From Channa striata (taxonomy: Eukaryota > Chordata > Actinopteri > Anabantiformes > Channidae), in assembly GCA_033026295.1 (NCBI GenBank), contig CM065187.1, forward strand, positions 5,410,888 through 5,474,887: a stretch of DNA of 64,000 bases. Direction: 5' to 3'. Each line of letters opens with the position of its first letter. The first letter of the stretch is position 1. Both the position numbers and the translations under genes were made by a program. Below, piece by piece: positions 23,346 through 36,900 of the stretch. Under the pieces are notes generated by a model. That model did no database searches and was not told the origin of the DNA. It saw only the letters and a list, made by a program, of their open reading frames with translations.

Positions 23346-26172
23346 AATGTGATTATGCACTGAGGTGCCCCTTTGCAGTCACTACATAAAGTTCCCTCAC
23401 TACTCATATCAGGACGTTCTGTTGCAGTTACTAGCACATCAGCTTAAATACCCTCACTTCTGCATACGTAACCCACATTTGTAGAGTTGGCTGTGATTGT
23501 GTGTGTGATTTGCTACTGCAGCTCACTGTGTGACCATTGAAGCTCTAGACACCATAGAGAGAAATGATGTAGAAGCTCATTTTGTACTAGGGTTTGAATT
23601 CACTGAATCCGAAACTTCAGCAGCAGTGATCTGTTGCTGAACCTCAGCACTGATCTGAGCTGCGATGTTCTTAATTTAACTAGTTGATGAGATTAGGTGA
23701 TAGCAGCTTCACGTGGGTTCTAACCGTATGCACGTAGTCTGTAGTCTGCTGCCCCCAGTTGAAATACATAATGTCTGAGGAGATTGTCACTCATCAAGGC
23801 CATAGTTATTCCAAAGGTGCTACTTGGTGTTGACTGGAGTTATTGAAGTTCTTGAGAATACCTCTCACCTGCAATGTTGTTTTCAGTTTAAACTGACAGG
23901 TATTTATCCTCTGAGGTCAAAGACTCAGGACTCCTGGTCAAAACTCCCAACTCCTTTAAATCACAAAGCCTGTCGGGTGAGAGGTGTTCTTTAAGAACCT
24001 TAAGCAAGATCCGCTTGACTTGTTGCGAATCCCGGGTATTAAACCTGAGAGGAGTCGGGACGCAGTTCTCAACCTGCTTTGTGGCAGAAGCACCTGGACA
24101 CCTAATAAGTTATAATTTTTTATTCATTCATTCATTTTTTGATTCATTCGGAGTTGGTCGGTGGTTCCTAAAGAGACACAACGAACTTTGGCTTCATTGT
24201 AAATGCACACGGTAAAACACACAGCAGTGGTTCTGGTAGAGTAGCTGCTCCAGGTGTATTTCTCTCCCCTAGTGGGTTATATAGATATAGTTGATATAAG
24301 TGCTGTCATTCAGGACAAACACAGCTGTCACCTAATCAAGCAGGACTCAAATAGCTTTTATTACTAATAACTGGTACAATCATATATGGTGAAAAAATAT
24401 TGTCTCTTTTATGATTTTTGTTCTAAGCTACTAATGACAATCTTCTGTGTGTATATGGAGTACAGTTGTGTCAGTTATTCAGAGGTGATGTATCACTAAC
24501 TGCAACAGGTCCTTGTCCAATAGATAGGATTGTCGTGGTGACAGCACACACACACACACACACACACTTCCTCTTCCTGCTGCGATCATCTTTGTGGCTG
24601 ACCAATGACTGTAGAGTGTGGGCTGTGTGACTTAGCTTTACCTGTCTAAGGATTATCTGAGTTTTGTTTCATCTTGTTTCACCCTCCCACCCTTCCTCTC
24701 CCTATTCCACAGAGGATATTGCACACAAAGTCAGCCTTGCTTCCTGACACCAACAGGTCACAGCGCATTGCCAGCACCTTCTCATATTACGTGTTGTCAC
24801 TACCGCCACATTTTCGTCACGCTCAGTATAGATCCGTATAGATTTGTGACTTTAAAAATAGCATGCAGTATTTTCTGCAAGAGGATGTGTGTCACACTCA
24901 CAACTGCATATGTCTTAATGATGTCATCTTCTACAATTAGCTTGAACAATTACTAGTAGCTCGTCTGCTGTAGTTGATTAACATCCTAAGGGCATTATGG
25001 TTCTGTAGCTAGAAAGTGTGGTGGAGCTCAGTCATGCAGTTAGTTCACATGTCAGTGTTTTTAGTAGCTTCATGCAGACCGCTCTTTTTTTTGTTTTTTG
25101 CCTTCATCATGACACATATTTGACTTTTTTCCCGGATCTGTAAAATGTGTTGCCTCCTGCCACTCTTTTAAAAGAAACATTTTAAGGAAACCAATAGACT
25201 ACAATGCACTTCAGAGGATTTTAGACATGTCTAATTAAATGTATGGGGACTTTGAAAATCTTTTAAAGGATTCATTCATCTATGTTGCTGCTGATATATG
25301 CACTCTGATTATTTCTTTCTGTTGGTTTTTGCCTTGGTCCAGTATTTTCTTGTGTTTGATAGTGATGCCTGATGAGTTACAGGTGCTCACCATTTTTTTT
25401 CAGCAGTATGTATTTGAGCTGTTGTGACTTCTCCCGCAACAGGAATAGTTTGGCTGTCACTTCTTGTCAGCCTTCACTTCTTTTCAGGTGATCTTGGGGC
25501 GTCCATGTGTGGTGAATGCCAAAAAGTCCTAATTGCTTCAAAGTGCTGTACAGGTCTAATTGCTGTTGTGTGTATACAGATGACACTATATTTATTCTAT
25601 AAGACCGATTAAACAGTGTTAACTGATATCTTACTGCACTTGGTTAAAATGCATATTTTTCTTCATGTCATCTTCACTTAATTAAATCTTTACAACTCAC
25701 TCTAGAGAGGACATTCATCTGTAATTGGTCTAAAGCCACATATCTTATCCATGTTCATAATTCCATTGCAGCCCCTGGGTTTTGACAGATTTTCACCCAC
25801 TTGGTTAATGACACTGCACATCAAAAACAACATTCTCCTGGTTTATGAAATTGTGGTTCTCAGAGGATGAATATTGTGTTTTTTGTGACTCCCTGAGCAG
25901 CATAACATCGCACAAATGTTTCCTCGTACAAAAGAAAGATTCTTCTTCGAGATTCTTCTGCAGTTTTTGGGATCAGAAGCTGAAGTCCAGTCAAAGGAAG
26001 CACATTTAAGGGAAAAGTCAGAGCTACTGCACATTAAAACTTGCTTTCACAAAGAGAAAGTGGTAAAGTATTTTGATACTCATTGTTCTAATTTGACCAA
26101 CTGTCTCTAAATGTAGATGACAGCACTGGATGGATAATGACATATACTCAACAATACTAAACAACATCTCAA

Positions 26173-26178
26173 TTTATT
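26173..26178 (-). terminator. CRB2: candidate crb2 polyadenylation signal
   Basis: TTTATT on the plus strand gives AATAAA on minus, about 1.55 kb after the crb2 stop. Other minus-strand AATAAA sites occur nearer the stop, for example near 26291 and 26390. The choice among them is uncertain. Confidence 0.25.
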
Positions 26179-26229
26179 GTACGTTTGAAACACGTCACTG
26201 ATAAAAGATCATGGATTTTGTACAACTGA

Positions 26230-26235
26230 AATAAA
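26230..26235 (+). terminator. DENND1A: candidate DENND1A polyadenylation signal
   Basis: AATAAA followed directly by an A-rich stretch. It is the first canonical hexamer noticed downstream of the stop; ATTAAA variants occur earlier, near 24037 and 25607. Use is inferred. Confidence 0.35.
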
Positions 26236-27731
26236 GAAAAAAAAACTGTGAGCAAACTGGGCAAACAAGGCCAAAACTAAATTAGTACATTTATTTTTTT
26301 AAAAATCTAATACTGTTTTTTCACATTAAAAGGACAAAATAAAAAAATATTTTACATTCCACATTAAAAACAGTCTTTTTGCTTTTAATATTTATTATAT
26401 TCATCTCACAGTAGCCCATTTTAAACCGACCTGGGTTTTGTATCTTCTTTAGTTAGTGTGAGGTTGCCACAGATGTGAGCAGGTGCTCGACCGGATTAAG
26501 TTCAAATGTATAAAATCCATCCACAGTTAAAACACTGAACAAACACAGAATGTTTACAGGTCGTCTCAAACAGAAAGAGCTAGGACAATACTGACAAGGG
26601 GAGTAACTGTACAACAAGGCTAACAAGGAAATCTGTCATTAACAACACAACTCAAACTGACTTTTCACATATGTTGAGTGTTTTGTGTTGACTTTTCTCT
26701 TTCGCTCTGCAGTTGGAAAGTTTCCCTGGTCCTCTTCATCCTCTTCATCCTCTTCTGTTGAACCTACTACAAGTGTACACGTCTACCACATGCTGGCCGT
26801 TATGAGTCGCAGCCTTGCCACTTTGCCACTTCAGGATCTAAAGATGCGGTGCACCTCCCATGTTTTTCTGTTTTTGCCAGGTTGATAAAGTCTCTGTAAC
26901 AATCCTGACAGCACCTTCCAATATTATACACGTGTTGTTGCTTCTACTCTCCTGTTAAGCTGTTTTGTAGGTTGGTAGTGAAATATGAAATTGAATGGAA
27001 GCAAGTTGCTGCAGCGCCTTTTTATGGCTCATGTTCTACAGTCATATTACGACAGTTCTATGGTCCTCGTGTCTCCACACACACATCTGGTCATTTTGTA
27101 TCTTCACTGGAAATGAGTGACATTTTAATCATCATCTGATTATCAGATGATCAATGCACACCATCATTTTCACTGCATTTTGTTTTAATGCAACAAATGC
27201 ACAATAACATGTTTAAACAATGGGTTGTTTCAGTGGGACTGTATTTGACAAATTAACCAAAACCCACATTTCAAGTAAATACAAAAATAAATTTTAGAGT
27301 TTTTCCTGCTGTCAACTTCTAGTGGCTTGACTACTGCTTCCGTGTTGGGGGGGCTAAAATTATTTTGCAATGCTCTTCTACAAATGCAGCCCGGGGTCCT
27401 GTGGCATTGTGCCATGATCCTCAGATCCTCAGTTCATGTCCTTGTGTTCCTAGTGGTTCTTGAAATAATTTGTCCTCTGTTTACTACAGCCAGGACTAAG
27501 GTGCTGCCGTGCAGCCAATGAGCTTTTGAGGAATGGACTCAGGGCTGTTTCATCACATGTCCAGAATCTTTTATCAAAAACACACCAAGTGGCACTGGGC
27601 CAGTACCTGGTCTCCATCAGGAGGATTGGGGCTTGTAATACAACGTGTGTCCTTGAGTTAAGCCCAGGTCAAAGTTTCACAGTGCGTCCTGTGCATCTGC
27701 CTGCAGATCACCTGGTTTTCCAGCCTTTGTG

Positions 27732-27953
27732 TCATATGAGCCTCTCCTCTGGTGGCACTTTGAGCATGCTGTCCATCTCCAGCCGAGCTCCAGCCACCTC
27801 CTGAGAACTGGGGCTGTACACACCCTCCGACTGGCGTTTCTTTCTCGCCGTGAGCACCATGAAGGTCAAGCCGACAATTAGAATCAGCACACAGAAGCAG
27901 AGCAGCGGGATGACCACCACCAGCCAGGGGATGATCTGCTTAGTGGCCTGTTT
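27732..27953 (-). CDS. CRB2: crb2 terminal exon: transmembrane helix and ERLI tail
   Basis: A short juxtamembrane stretch ([10 protein letters not shown]) precedes a hydrophobic helix ([19 protein letters not shown]). The cytoplasmic tail then starts at RKKRQ. It contains the FERM-binding GVYSPS block and ends PPEERLI, the PDZ ligand bound by PALS1 and Par6. This tail is almost identical across vertebrate CRB2 proteins and is the strongest single identifier of the gene. Confidence 0.97.
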   Translation of the reverse strand, partial: KQATKQIIPWLVVVIPLLCFCVLILIVGLTFMVLTARKKRQSEGVYSPSSQEVAGARLEMDSMLKVPPEERLI

Positions 27954-30900
27954 CTACACAGGGAAGAACATAAGGCAGGTGTTTTACTGACGTTCATGTT
28001 GACATTGATAGCAGAAAGGTTCATGTCATTAATGCATTTGTGGTTTAAATGTATTTATTACATGGATATGAATTCTCATAAAACAACATACAATATTTTT
28101 AGAATGTATATAACTGAAAATGATGGAAGAAGAATTTATTACGTGTTGTGTACATGTCTATGTGTTGACGTGTATTACAAACGTACGTTGGTGTCACAGA
28201 TTGGGCCGCTGTATCCAGGCGGGCACTCACACACAAACATGTTTAACCGATCTAAACAGGATCCGCCGTTCCGACAGGGGTTAGACCTGCACTCGTCGAT
28301 CTCTGTTTCACAACTGCGAGACAAGACAAAACACGATGTCACATGTTGAAAGTATATTACCACACAGGAGAGAAAGAATTCTAGATTCAAAGTTGCTGCT
28401 TAGATCATTTGATCCTGCCCCACCATTCATTCATGGGTTGTAGTCTAATTTATAATGACGCACAACTGATGCTTCATATCAACGCAAGTTATGTGAGGTT
28501 GCCATGAGGTGCACACAAATATGTAGTTAAAAGCACGTACATTCTCAGCCTTAGTTCATTTACCTTGTTTCAGGTAACAAAGGCAGAATTAAAAAAAAAT
28601 CCAACAGGGGAACCTGCGTTTCAAAATTGAACAAACAACTCTTCAGAATGAAGGATTACATGCAGCCACAAGCAAAGTTTTCTATGGTGCAATCCCAATT
28701 CATTCATTCCAGGTAGATTTAAACCAGGACCTTCTAGCTGTGAGAAGGCAGCACTAACCACTGCACCACCTTCACCATGCTGCCCTAAGACAGTCGTGGT
28801 TAATCTAATTTACAGGCCACTTAAAGGAGAAATACTCAAATTGGTTTAGTATGGACCGCAGGGTCAGTGGTTCAATCCCCAGTCCCTGCTTGCTACATGT
28901 CGAAGTGTGGTAGCCATCATGTATGTATGTAGCTTTGGATAAAAGCGTCTGCCAAATGACTAAATGTAAATGTACTTCACCCCACTCAAAATGAAGCGTT
29001 AGGATTGAGTGGTAAGGCCAAGGAGGAGATGAATTAGGACTGGTGTCAAATGTGCAATATAAATGTTTCATTTGTTTAATGTGGCACCCAATATTCCAAG
29101 TTCAGAACAGCAGTGGATTTCTCTATAATTATTAATTTCTTATTTATCTATTTTGTCTGTAAACAGCGGTTTTCAAGTCTTGCCACAGATTTCCCAGTTG
29201 GATTTAGGTCTGAACCTTGACTGATGACACATGTCACATGTTTGCTGTATCCACCACATGGCTTGTCACAAACTGAAAACTGGACTTCTTATGTCTTTCT
29301 TTCAACAAGGACTGCACGACTATTATTATTGTTCTGTGGACAGATTCACCCACCTGAGCTGTTCCTTGGACGTAATGATGCTGTTTGTTCACTAATGATC
29401 CCAAACAAACCTCTGACGGCTTCACAGAACAGCTTTAGTTAAACTTAGATTGAATTACACACAGGTCGACTCTATTTGCTGATCAGGTTCTTCTGAAGGC
29501 AGCAGGCCCCACTGGATTTTAGTTGGGGGTGTCAGAGTAAAGCGGGCTGAATACAAATGCGCGCCACAGTTTGCAGATATTTATGTGTAAAAAGCTTTGA
29601 CTTAACCCGAAGCGTTTAAAGTTTTCCCTCGGCCTATTTTTAGAGACTGTTTTTTGTGTGTATATAAATCTTTCCAGTGACGTCATAATGTGACGCTCCA
29701 ATAACGACGCCAAAGTGTCCCTGTAGCGTCAAAACCTCAGGGTTTAAAATAGAGGTGCTCCAGGAGCATCTAATACTGTAGTAACACAAAAGCTCATCTC
29801 CTGTGTCAATTTGACACATTAGGAAGCATCAATATCTGAAGCTGTAGGATGAGAACATGTTGGCAGATGCTGAGAAAGCTAACATGTCTACGTGGTTAGA
29901 GATGAATCAGAGATAGAACTTTTGAGTTACCTGCTGCCTGTAAATCCTGGCATGCACGTGCAGTTTGCTCCCCACAGCCCGTCATTGCAGATACCATAAT
30001 TTGCACAATTGACATCTTTTCCACACGTTTTTGGAGGATAATCCCACCTGATGAAGAAGAAGAATTAAACATCCCTTTAAAGACTGATGAACTGCTAAAC
30101 CTGCAGACACCTTGTCTGATGATGGATGATGGATGATGGATGAGTACTTACTGGCAGCGGGGTCCACTGTACTCCTTGGGACATATACAGATGTACGTGT
30201 TGAATCCGTCCTGGCAGGTGCCTCCGTGTTCGCAAGCGTGATCCTCACACTCATCAAGATCCTCATCACACAGTGTACCAGCAAATCCAGGGTGGCAGTG
30301 GCACTCAAACCCAGCTAAGTAGTCCTTACAGCTTCCGTGGACGCAGGGCTGAGATGCGCAGTCATCAGTGTCCGTCTCACACTGTTCTCCCTCCCAACCA
30401 GGTTCACACACGCAGCCGAATTTGTTAAAGAGATCTTCACACGTGGCTCCGTTTAAACACGGATCTGAATCACAAACAGGGGCACTGGTGCATCCTAATT
30501 TAATCTTTGGTTTTCCAACTAAATAAAACCGAGATAGCTGTGGAGCTTTATAGTCATCCACGAACGGCAGGTAAACTCCTCCAACTCTTACTGCACCCAA
30601 GCAGCCGCTAAAGCTCTCTGCGATGCTCAGTGTGGCCCCCTTTTCGTTGAGAAAATACAGGCTTCCTGTGCGCTCCGGGCTACTGCTGGCATCTGTGATG
30701 CCGTCCACAGTTATGATCCAGGGTGAGGCTCTATGCTTCTTCTCGGCCATTGAGATGTTCACCCGATGCCAGCGCCCGTCAGACACTCGACGAACTCCTG
30801 TAAAGGTCAGCGTCTCAACACTGTTGCCAATGTGGATCTCTACCCGTACCGCAGAGTCCAGTAGACTCACCATTAGCATGTCAGAGCCCCAGGAGGCCCT

Positions 30901-33900
30901 GAGCAGCACGGCGTTCTCTGACCGAGTCCGCAGCTCCAGGTATATGTTCGAGACGGATTTAGCCAGGGAGCCTCCAGCACTGTACTGCACAGGGCTGTTC
31001 TCAAATGTGGCATTGTACACACCTAAAGGTCAACGCGGAGAAATATCAGAGTTATTATTGCATATTGAAGTGTTTGAAGACTTGTATTTGGAGTTATTAG
31101 CCTAGTCAGATCAACTCTCAAGAAGAACAAATGCACTGGTGACTCTGGGAAAACAATACAGAAGCAGGAGTGACATAATCATATTTATTTTAAAGCCAAA
31201 GAGCATCTTCTTAGAGAGGACGACCGGGGGGAAGCAGTGGTGTTTCAAGTTGAAGTTGTTTCCCATTTCAAAAGGAGAGTAAATGTTTGTACTTCAGTAT
31301 TTAACCCAAACCTTGATATTTTCCTAAATCTAACCCTAAATGTTTTTGTGCCATAAAAACTCATATATTGTAGATATAACTAGTTTTTTTTAATTATGGA
31401 AGTCTTCAAGCATTCTTTATACTATTAAAGTCTAAGAGGCTGATGTGTCCATACCAAAATATGGCTAAATTCCAGCAGAATGATGCAGATATTCTTACAT
31501 TCATATCCATCAGGGAGATCCACACAAAGGCCGCCATGGACGCAGGGATTACTAACACACCACACGCGTGTTTCACAGGTTTTCCCGGTGAATTGCTCCA
31601 TACAAGAGCATGTATAATCGTTAAAGGTGATGGTGCACGTTCCTCCATTCAGACAAGGCTTTATCTGCAAAGGGAACATCGAGATTTGTAATGATCAGAC
31701 ACAAAGAACCCACACAGCAAGTTGTCTTTTTGATTGACCCTTTGCAGCCATTTTGACACAGTGATGTGTAGATGTCAGGTGGTTCCTACCTTGCAGGTAT
31801 CATCACTGACACAGCCCTTCATTACATTCTCAGCATCACTTGCTAAATATACATTCTCCTCATCTGAGTTCCAGGCTTCCACGTCCAGCTGCATCGAGTC
31901 TAGACGAAGGTCCTGCAGGCAACCTTTATAATGTCCTCCCCACACATCAGAGTCCCATTGTCCAGGAAGTCCACCTACGTAGGCTTGGTCTCCACTGCTA
32001 ACACTCACTTCGGGGATTTCTCCTATTGTGTAGCGCAGGCCTGCATGCTCAAAGATCACCTGTCTGCGTTGAACTTCCACCTGCACCAGCTGCTTCTCGC
32101 CCGTGCTCACAAACACCGGAGCTGTCAGTGGGACACCATTAGGTAGGAGCTGACTCGCACCCTCCCCATCCTCAGGTGGACTGAGAAATAGACGTCTGCT
32201 CCTTCTGTCTCTGTCGGTCTCCTCAGCTGGAAAAGCAGCCCGTCTTGCTTTAACGACTTCAGAAAGAAGGACACGTTAAAGCTGCTCCCGTGGCTCTGAC
32301 CTACATTGTAGGCACTGAAACTCACTGTGTCCTCATGGCTGTATGTCCATGAGGGGAATTCTGTCAGGAAACAATCAGACGTTTGGATTATTCACATGAA
32401 AAGATGATTAGAGCAGTTCTATACTATCTGCTACAGTATTAGCACTTGAGTATCATGGATGCAACTGCAAATTTTGTTTCAGAATGTTAAGACTTTCACT
32501 GCAGGACGACTTCAAACACAATGTTTGCTGTACTGTCTCTGTATTGTGTCTATGTAATATGAATGGAATTGTTTTTGCAGCAGGTGTGGTGCTGCAGCTG
32601 ATCATATTTTGGTTTATATGGATCCTGACATGCTGTGGTCCCACAAGTGCCATGTGCTTTTGCTACAGACACAGTGTTAAGTTTTATAGTAGAACTCACA
32701 TAAATCAACTGTCAAGGTAAAACAATTATAAAAAATGTCGAAGCACACAATCTGGATATAAGACTAATTGTACATAGTACAGGGGTGGTTCTGGAGGGTT
32801 GTTATGGTCTTTACAATAGCTCAGACAATTCCTTGCAAAATGTATAAGAATTAATACATAATTGTTGAAAAAATAATGAAGTTGATTATGTATGAGTATG
32901 TCACTTTTTTGAATATTTTAGGTAGATATGTTCAAAACATATCTTACATAGAGAGATGCTTTCACTGGCAGTAATTCACTTGACAGTAGTTAGCAGAAGT
33001 GGAGACAGTTTTAAATGTGCAGGTTTTACCCTTCAGTCCAGTCAGAGAAGGTCAAATTTCATGCAGGGCTGTCACTTTTATTAAAATTTTGAACATTCGT
33101 TCAAACGTGGTGAAAAAACAAATATTTGAACTGTATTGCTGTGTTCGATTGCAAAAATATACTGTTCATTCAAGCACGAAGACGTTTGATGTCATTTGTC
33201 AAACAGCTTTCTTAAAATTCAGATTGAACCACCTCTGCTGACCTCTCAGTAAACATTTCTTCTAACATTATATTTGTGGCGACATAATTGGCGCTAATGA
33301 GCAAAGAACTAGCTCAAGTGAACTTCATGTCAATTCAAACATTGTTCTGTTAATGCAGAATTTTTATTTGTTCCAGGGTAATACTGCCGCTTTTGTGTAT
33401 GTAAATTACACCTCTGAGATCTGGCCGAACAAAATTCCTCCAGAGGTTGAACATGCTGGTGGTGAAGGTGCTTACTGTACCTTCAGAGCAACTGTCACTG
33501 TAGAAGGGACGATGGCAGTCACACTGGTAGCTGGTCCACAGGTCCACGCAGTGTCCATGTCCATTGCAGGGGTCAGGCTTACACCATTCAGTCTTACTAC
33601 ATCCCAGCTCGTGGCCTTGGTCCTCTGGAAATGTTTGCGGTAAGATAGGCTTGGAGTCAATCATCAGGTCTTCCATGCAGCCAATGAAGCCTGCACGACT
33701 TACAGAGTTCTCCAAAAGCTGCCCTGGGGCTCCACCTACATAAATTTGAGTGAAGGCTTCAGACGGCTGGAAAGGTGGTTCATTTGAACCACTATCTAAG
33801 ACTCTGCACCCATCTCTATCACAGCCGGGGCCTTCCACAATCAAAACCAGACCTTCATTATCTACATAAACATGAACATCCCTCCAGTCTCCATCATTAA

Positions 33901-36900
33901 CCAAGCCAGGAAATGTCACATCTAGTTCAGACTCCTCAGAAAAGGCTTTTGCGTACAGGTGATCATTCACAATCTCCAGCAGGAGGTGGTTGTCCACATC
34001 TCCTCTGTAGAAGAGCAACATATCGGGCAGAGTTGTCCGGAAACGTAGTTGCACTCCTACGCCTCTGTGACCATAATGATTGACCTCCCTCCGGCTCCTC
34101 TCTTCTAGAACGACCTGGACATTTATGAACCCTGGGGTGGAGAAGGAAAACGTTGTTCTGGTGGTGCACTGCTCATCGTAGAAGCCATGAGGACACAGGC
34201 ATGTGTGGCCGTGTTTTCCGCCCTCCAGCCACGGATGGCAAGTGGCCCCGTTCTGGCATTCGTGGTCCACACAGCCGCTGAGTTTCACATCGCAGTGAGT
34301 TCCTCCCCATGGAAGTCCACCGGGCTCTGCCTCGGGACAGTGGCAAGTGTACGACGCCCTGCCGTCTTCACACCAGCCGCCATTCTGACAGGGTTGGCTC
34401 TCACATTCATCAATGTTCACTTCACACAGCACACCTGGAGGGAGACAGCACAGATAGTTTACGGTGCTGACAGGAAGACTGCAACATGGTAAATGTGTAG
34501 GGAAGGAGGAGAAAGAGCAAGAGGTCAGGTCCCTGGTTGGACTTGAACTGGGGACATTATTATGGTTGAAACCCACGCACATCAAATCTTTATTTCTCTA
34601 CTGAATATGGCTTCTGCAGGCCTTAGATTCCCAACTCTGGTCCACAGGAAACACATACGGTAGTTTCCCTGTGGAGTTTCACATTCACACTTGTAACCAC
34701 TGCCACCATTTCAGAGCAGATGAGAGCTTCCCTCAGGGAGCATCAACATGTACGTCTGAGTCCATTCCAGATTAAAAGCCTGGTTTTCTCCATCAACCTT
34801 CTGCTGTATAGCACGAGCCATGATACACTTTCACTTGTCTTCTCACTTTCTAGTTTTCTCTCCTCTGTCGCTGTTTTCACTCGAAATGCAGGTTTTCCAC
34901 GGGTCTTTGAAGGCCCGCCCTAGCCTGCCTGTAATTGGCTAACATTCTCCCCTTGACCAATCTCAGTCCTCATGTCTAAACCTCTGCTTTAAAGGTTTGC
35001 CAGGTGCTGGAGCCAATCCCTGGGTGAGAGACGAAGTACACCCTGGAATATATAAGTGTATAAGTGTGTGTACAAGACTCACCGAGAAATCCAGCAGGGC
35101 ATGTACAGGTGTAGCCATTGACCTCATCGTTACACACTCCTCTGTTCTGGCACGGTTCGGACTCACACTCATTAATGTTGACCGAGCAGTTCTCTCCTGC
35201 AATGTGACAGAAACCATGCGATAGTCATTGGAAAAGTCTGAGAAGTGAGCTAGTGCTGACACGTTTCTGCAGTTTACTGACCTGCAAACCCTCGCTGACA
35301 CTGACAGATGTATCCAGCTGCGTCTGTGTACATGAGCTCCCAGTCCAGTTTCCAGTGAGCCGGATCTGAACGCTCAAAGCACTCCCCGCCATTCTCACAG
35401 GGCTGCTCAGCACACTCATCAATGTCAATCTCACAGTGTGCTCCTTCATAACCTGCATAAAAAGACATATTGTGTAGGTTTTACTCACACTGGACAAATG
35501 GTTTCCAAGGTTCGTTCCAGCAACAACAAAACATTCCTATTGTCTTTTAATATTAATGGCATATCAAGGAATAGTGTTATTCAGGGGTAGGGAGTGACTT
35601 GCAAATGTCAGACTCACAGAACAGCACAGGCAACAATGTAATGAATTTACTTCCAAAAGTTATGAGTGAGGCTTGCTATTCTATCTAATCAGAGAAGAGC
35701 AATCATTTTGATTGATTAGAATATTGCTAATTTTTATAAGAATTTATACTTGAATTGCTGTGCAGAGCATTGAAGAGCTTAGTGACGAAGGGAGAGGGAC
35801 GACTTGGTGGAGCTGAGTGAATTGATTTCGGCTTCCATGTTAGCGCTCTTTGTGGCTCCATATTCTCCAGTTTCTATGGTATATATTTTTTTATTTTTCA
35901 AAGTTTGCATTTTACAGCACGAATGTGAAATTAGTTGACAATATGTATTTATTCCATTGAGGAAGTTGAGTTTCTAGGATGTGTAACATCCAACATTTGC
36001 TCCTGTGTTACCGCTGCCTTAAGACTTGGTTAGTGACGATTTTTGCAACAGATGGCTGGAAATAAGTTTTATCATGTGGTTCTTTCTATGATAGTGCACA
36101 CAAACTCAATTTAACAAAAACTCAAACCTGCCTGATTTCTGTGGAAACCTTTTTAAGGTGGAACAAATCTGGACTAGACTTATACATTGATGTTACCAAC
36201 AACATCATCAGAGTTTTAAATAATTTTCCATGTAGAGAATTTGTACTTTTTGTGAAACTTCTATGGTTAATTTAGCCGTGAATAATTCAATTCCAGGCTT
36301 CTTCTATAAGTAACTCAATGTAAAACATATTGCTTTGGGTTAGCTTAGTTGTGTCTCAGTGGGAGCTCTGATGAGGGCCCAGTCTCCTCACTTCACAAAT
36401 CTGCCAAATCCTTGAGTTGGAACAGAAATACTTCTGCACACTGTGGTTTAGTACCTGGCCAGCAGAGGCAGGTGTATCCTTTGACTCCATCTAGACACGA
36501 GGCACCGTGCTGACAGGGATCCGAGGCACACTCCAGGATGTCCACTTCACAGTGGTCCCCTTCAAATCCTGTATTACTGCAGTCACACTCGTAGCTGTAC
36601 GACACACACACACACACACAGAGGTTCTTATTCATTATTTAGTCAGAAAAGGGGCAATCTGCAAATACTAAACTTCTGTATGGATTTCTGCAAACTGGTT
36701 GGACTTGTCCTTAGCCTCACATAGAAGTAGTGTGAACACGTAAATGAAAGCTGAAGCAAAGATTGATCTCAAACGTTGATGTGTGTATGTTGTAGTGTGA
36801 AAATGAACTTGTTTCCCTCATCTTCTTCACTTGGAGCATTTTCTGTATTGTGTATGTGTTTCTGTATTTTCTGTCTAATGTGGATTCTCTTTTTAAAACT

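Larger units (their letters stand above)
23346..27731. other. convergent 3' UTR / intergenic space between DENND1A and crb2
   Basis: There are no coding exons here. It holds the 3' UTRs of both genes, which run toward each other, and a (CA)n run at 24544-24567. Candidate poly(A) signals are AATAAA on plus at 26230-26235 for DENND1A and AATAAA on minus at 26173-26178 for crb2. If both are used, the two transcripts overlap by a short stretch. A TCATCC-type triplet-rich stretch at about 26738-26755 is low complexity only. Confidence 0.6.

Noticed and set aside
30623..31105. 160-codon plus-strand open frame
   Set aside because: It is antisense to the crb2 LamG3 exon, a shadow of a GC-richer coding exon.
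31499..31664. A missing exon after the truncated EGF (GYEC)
   Set aside because: CRB1 has the same four-cysteine module running directly into ANATF of LamG3, so the short form is ancestral.
32125..32145. A tiny intron instead of a frameshift in crb2 exon 8
   Set aside because: The only GT...AG pair available (GTGTCC...ACAG) would span about 15 bases, far below any functional vertebrate intron, and would delete conserved LamG residues.
33470..33481. GTAAGC as the donor of crb2 exon 7
   Set aside because: It gives phase 0, while exon 8 needs phase 1. The adjacent GTACAG at 33480 gives the conserved SCSEE join.
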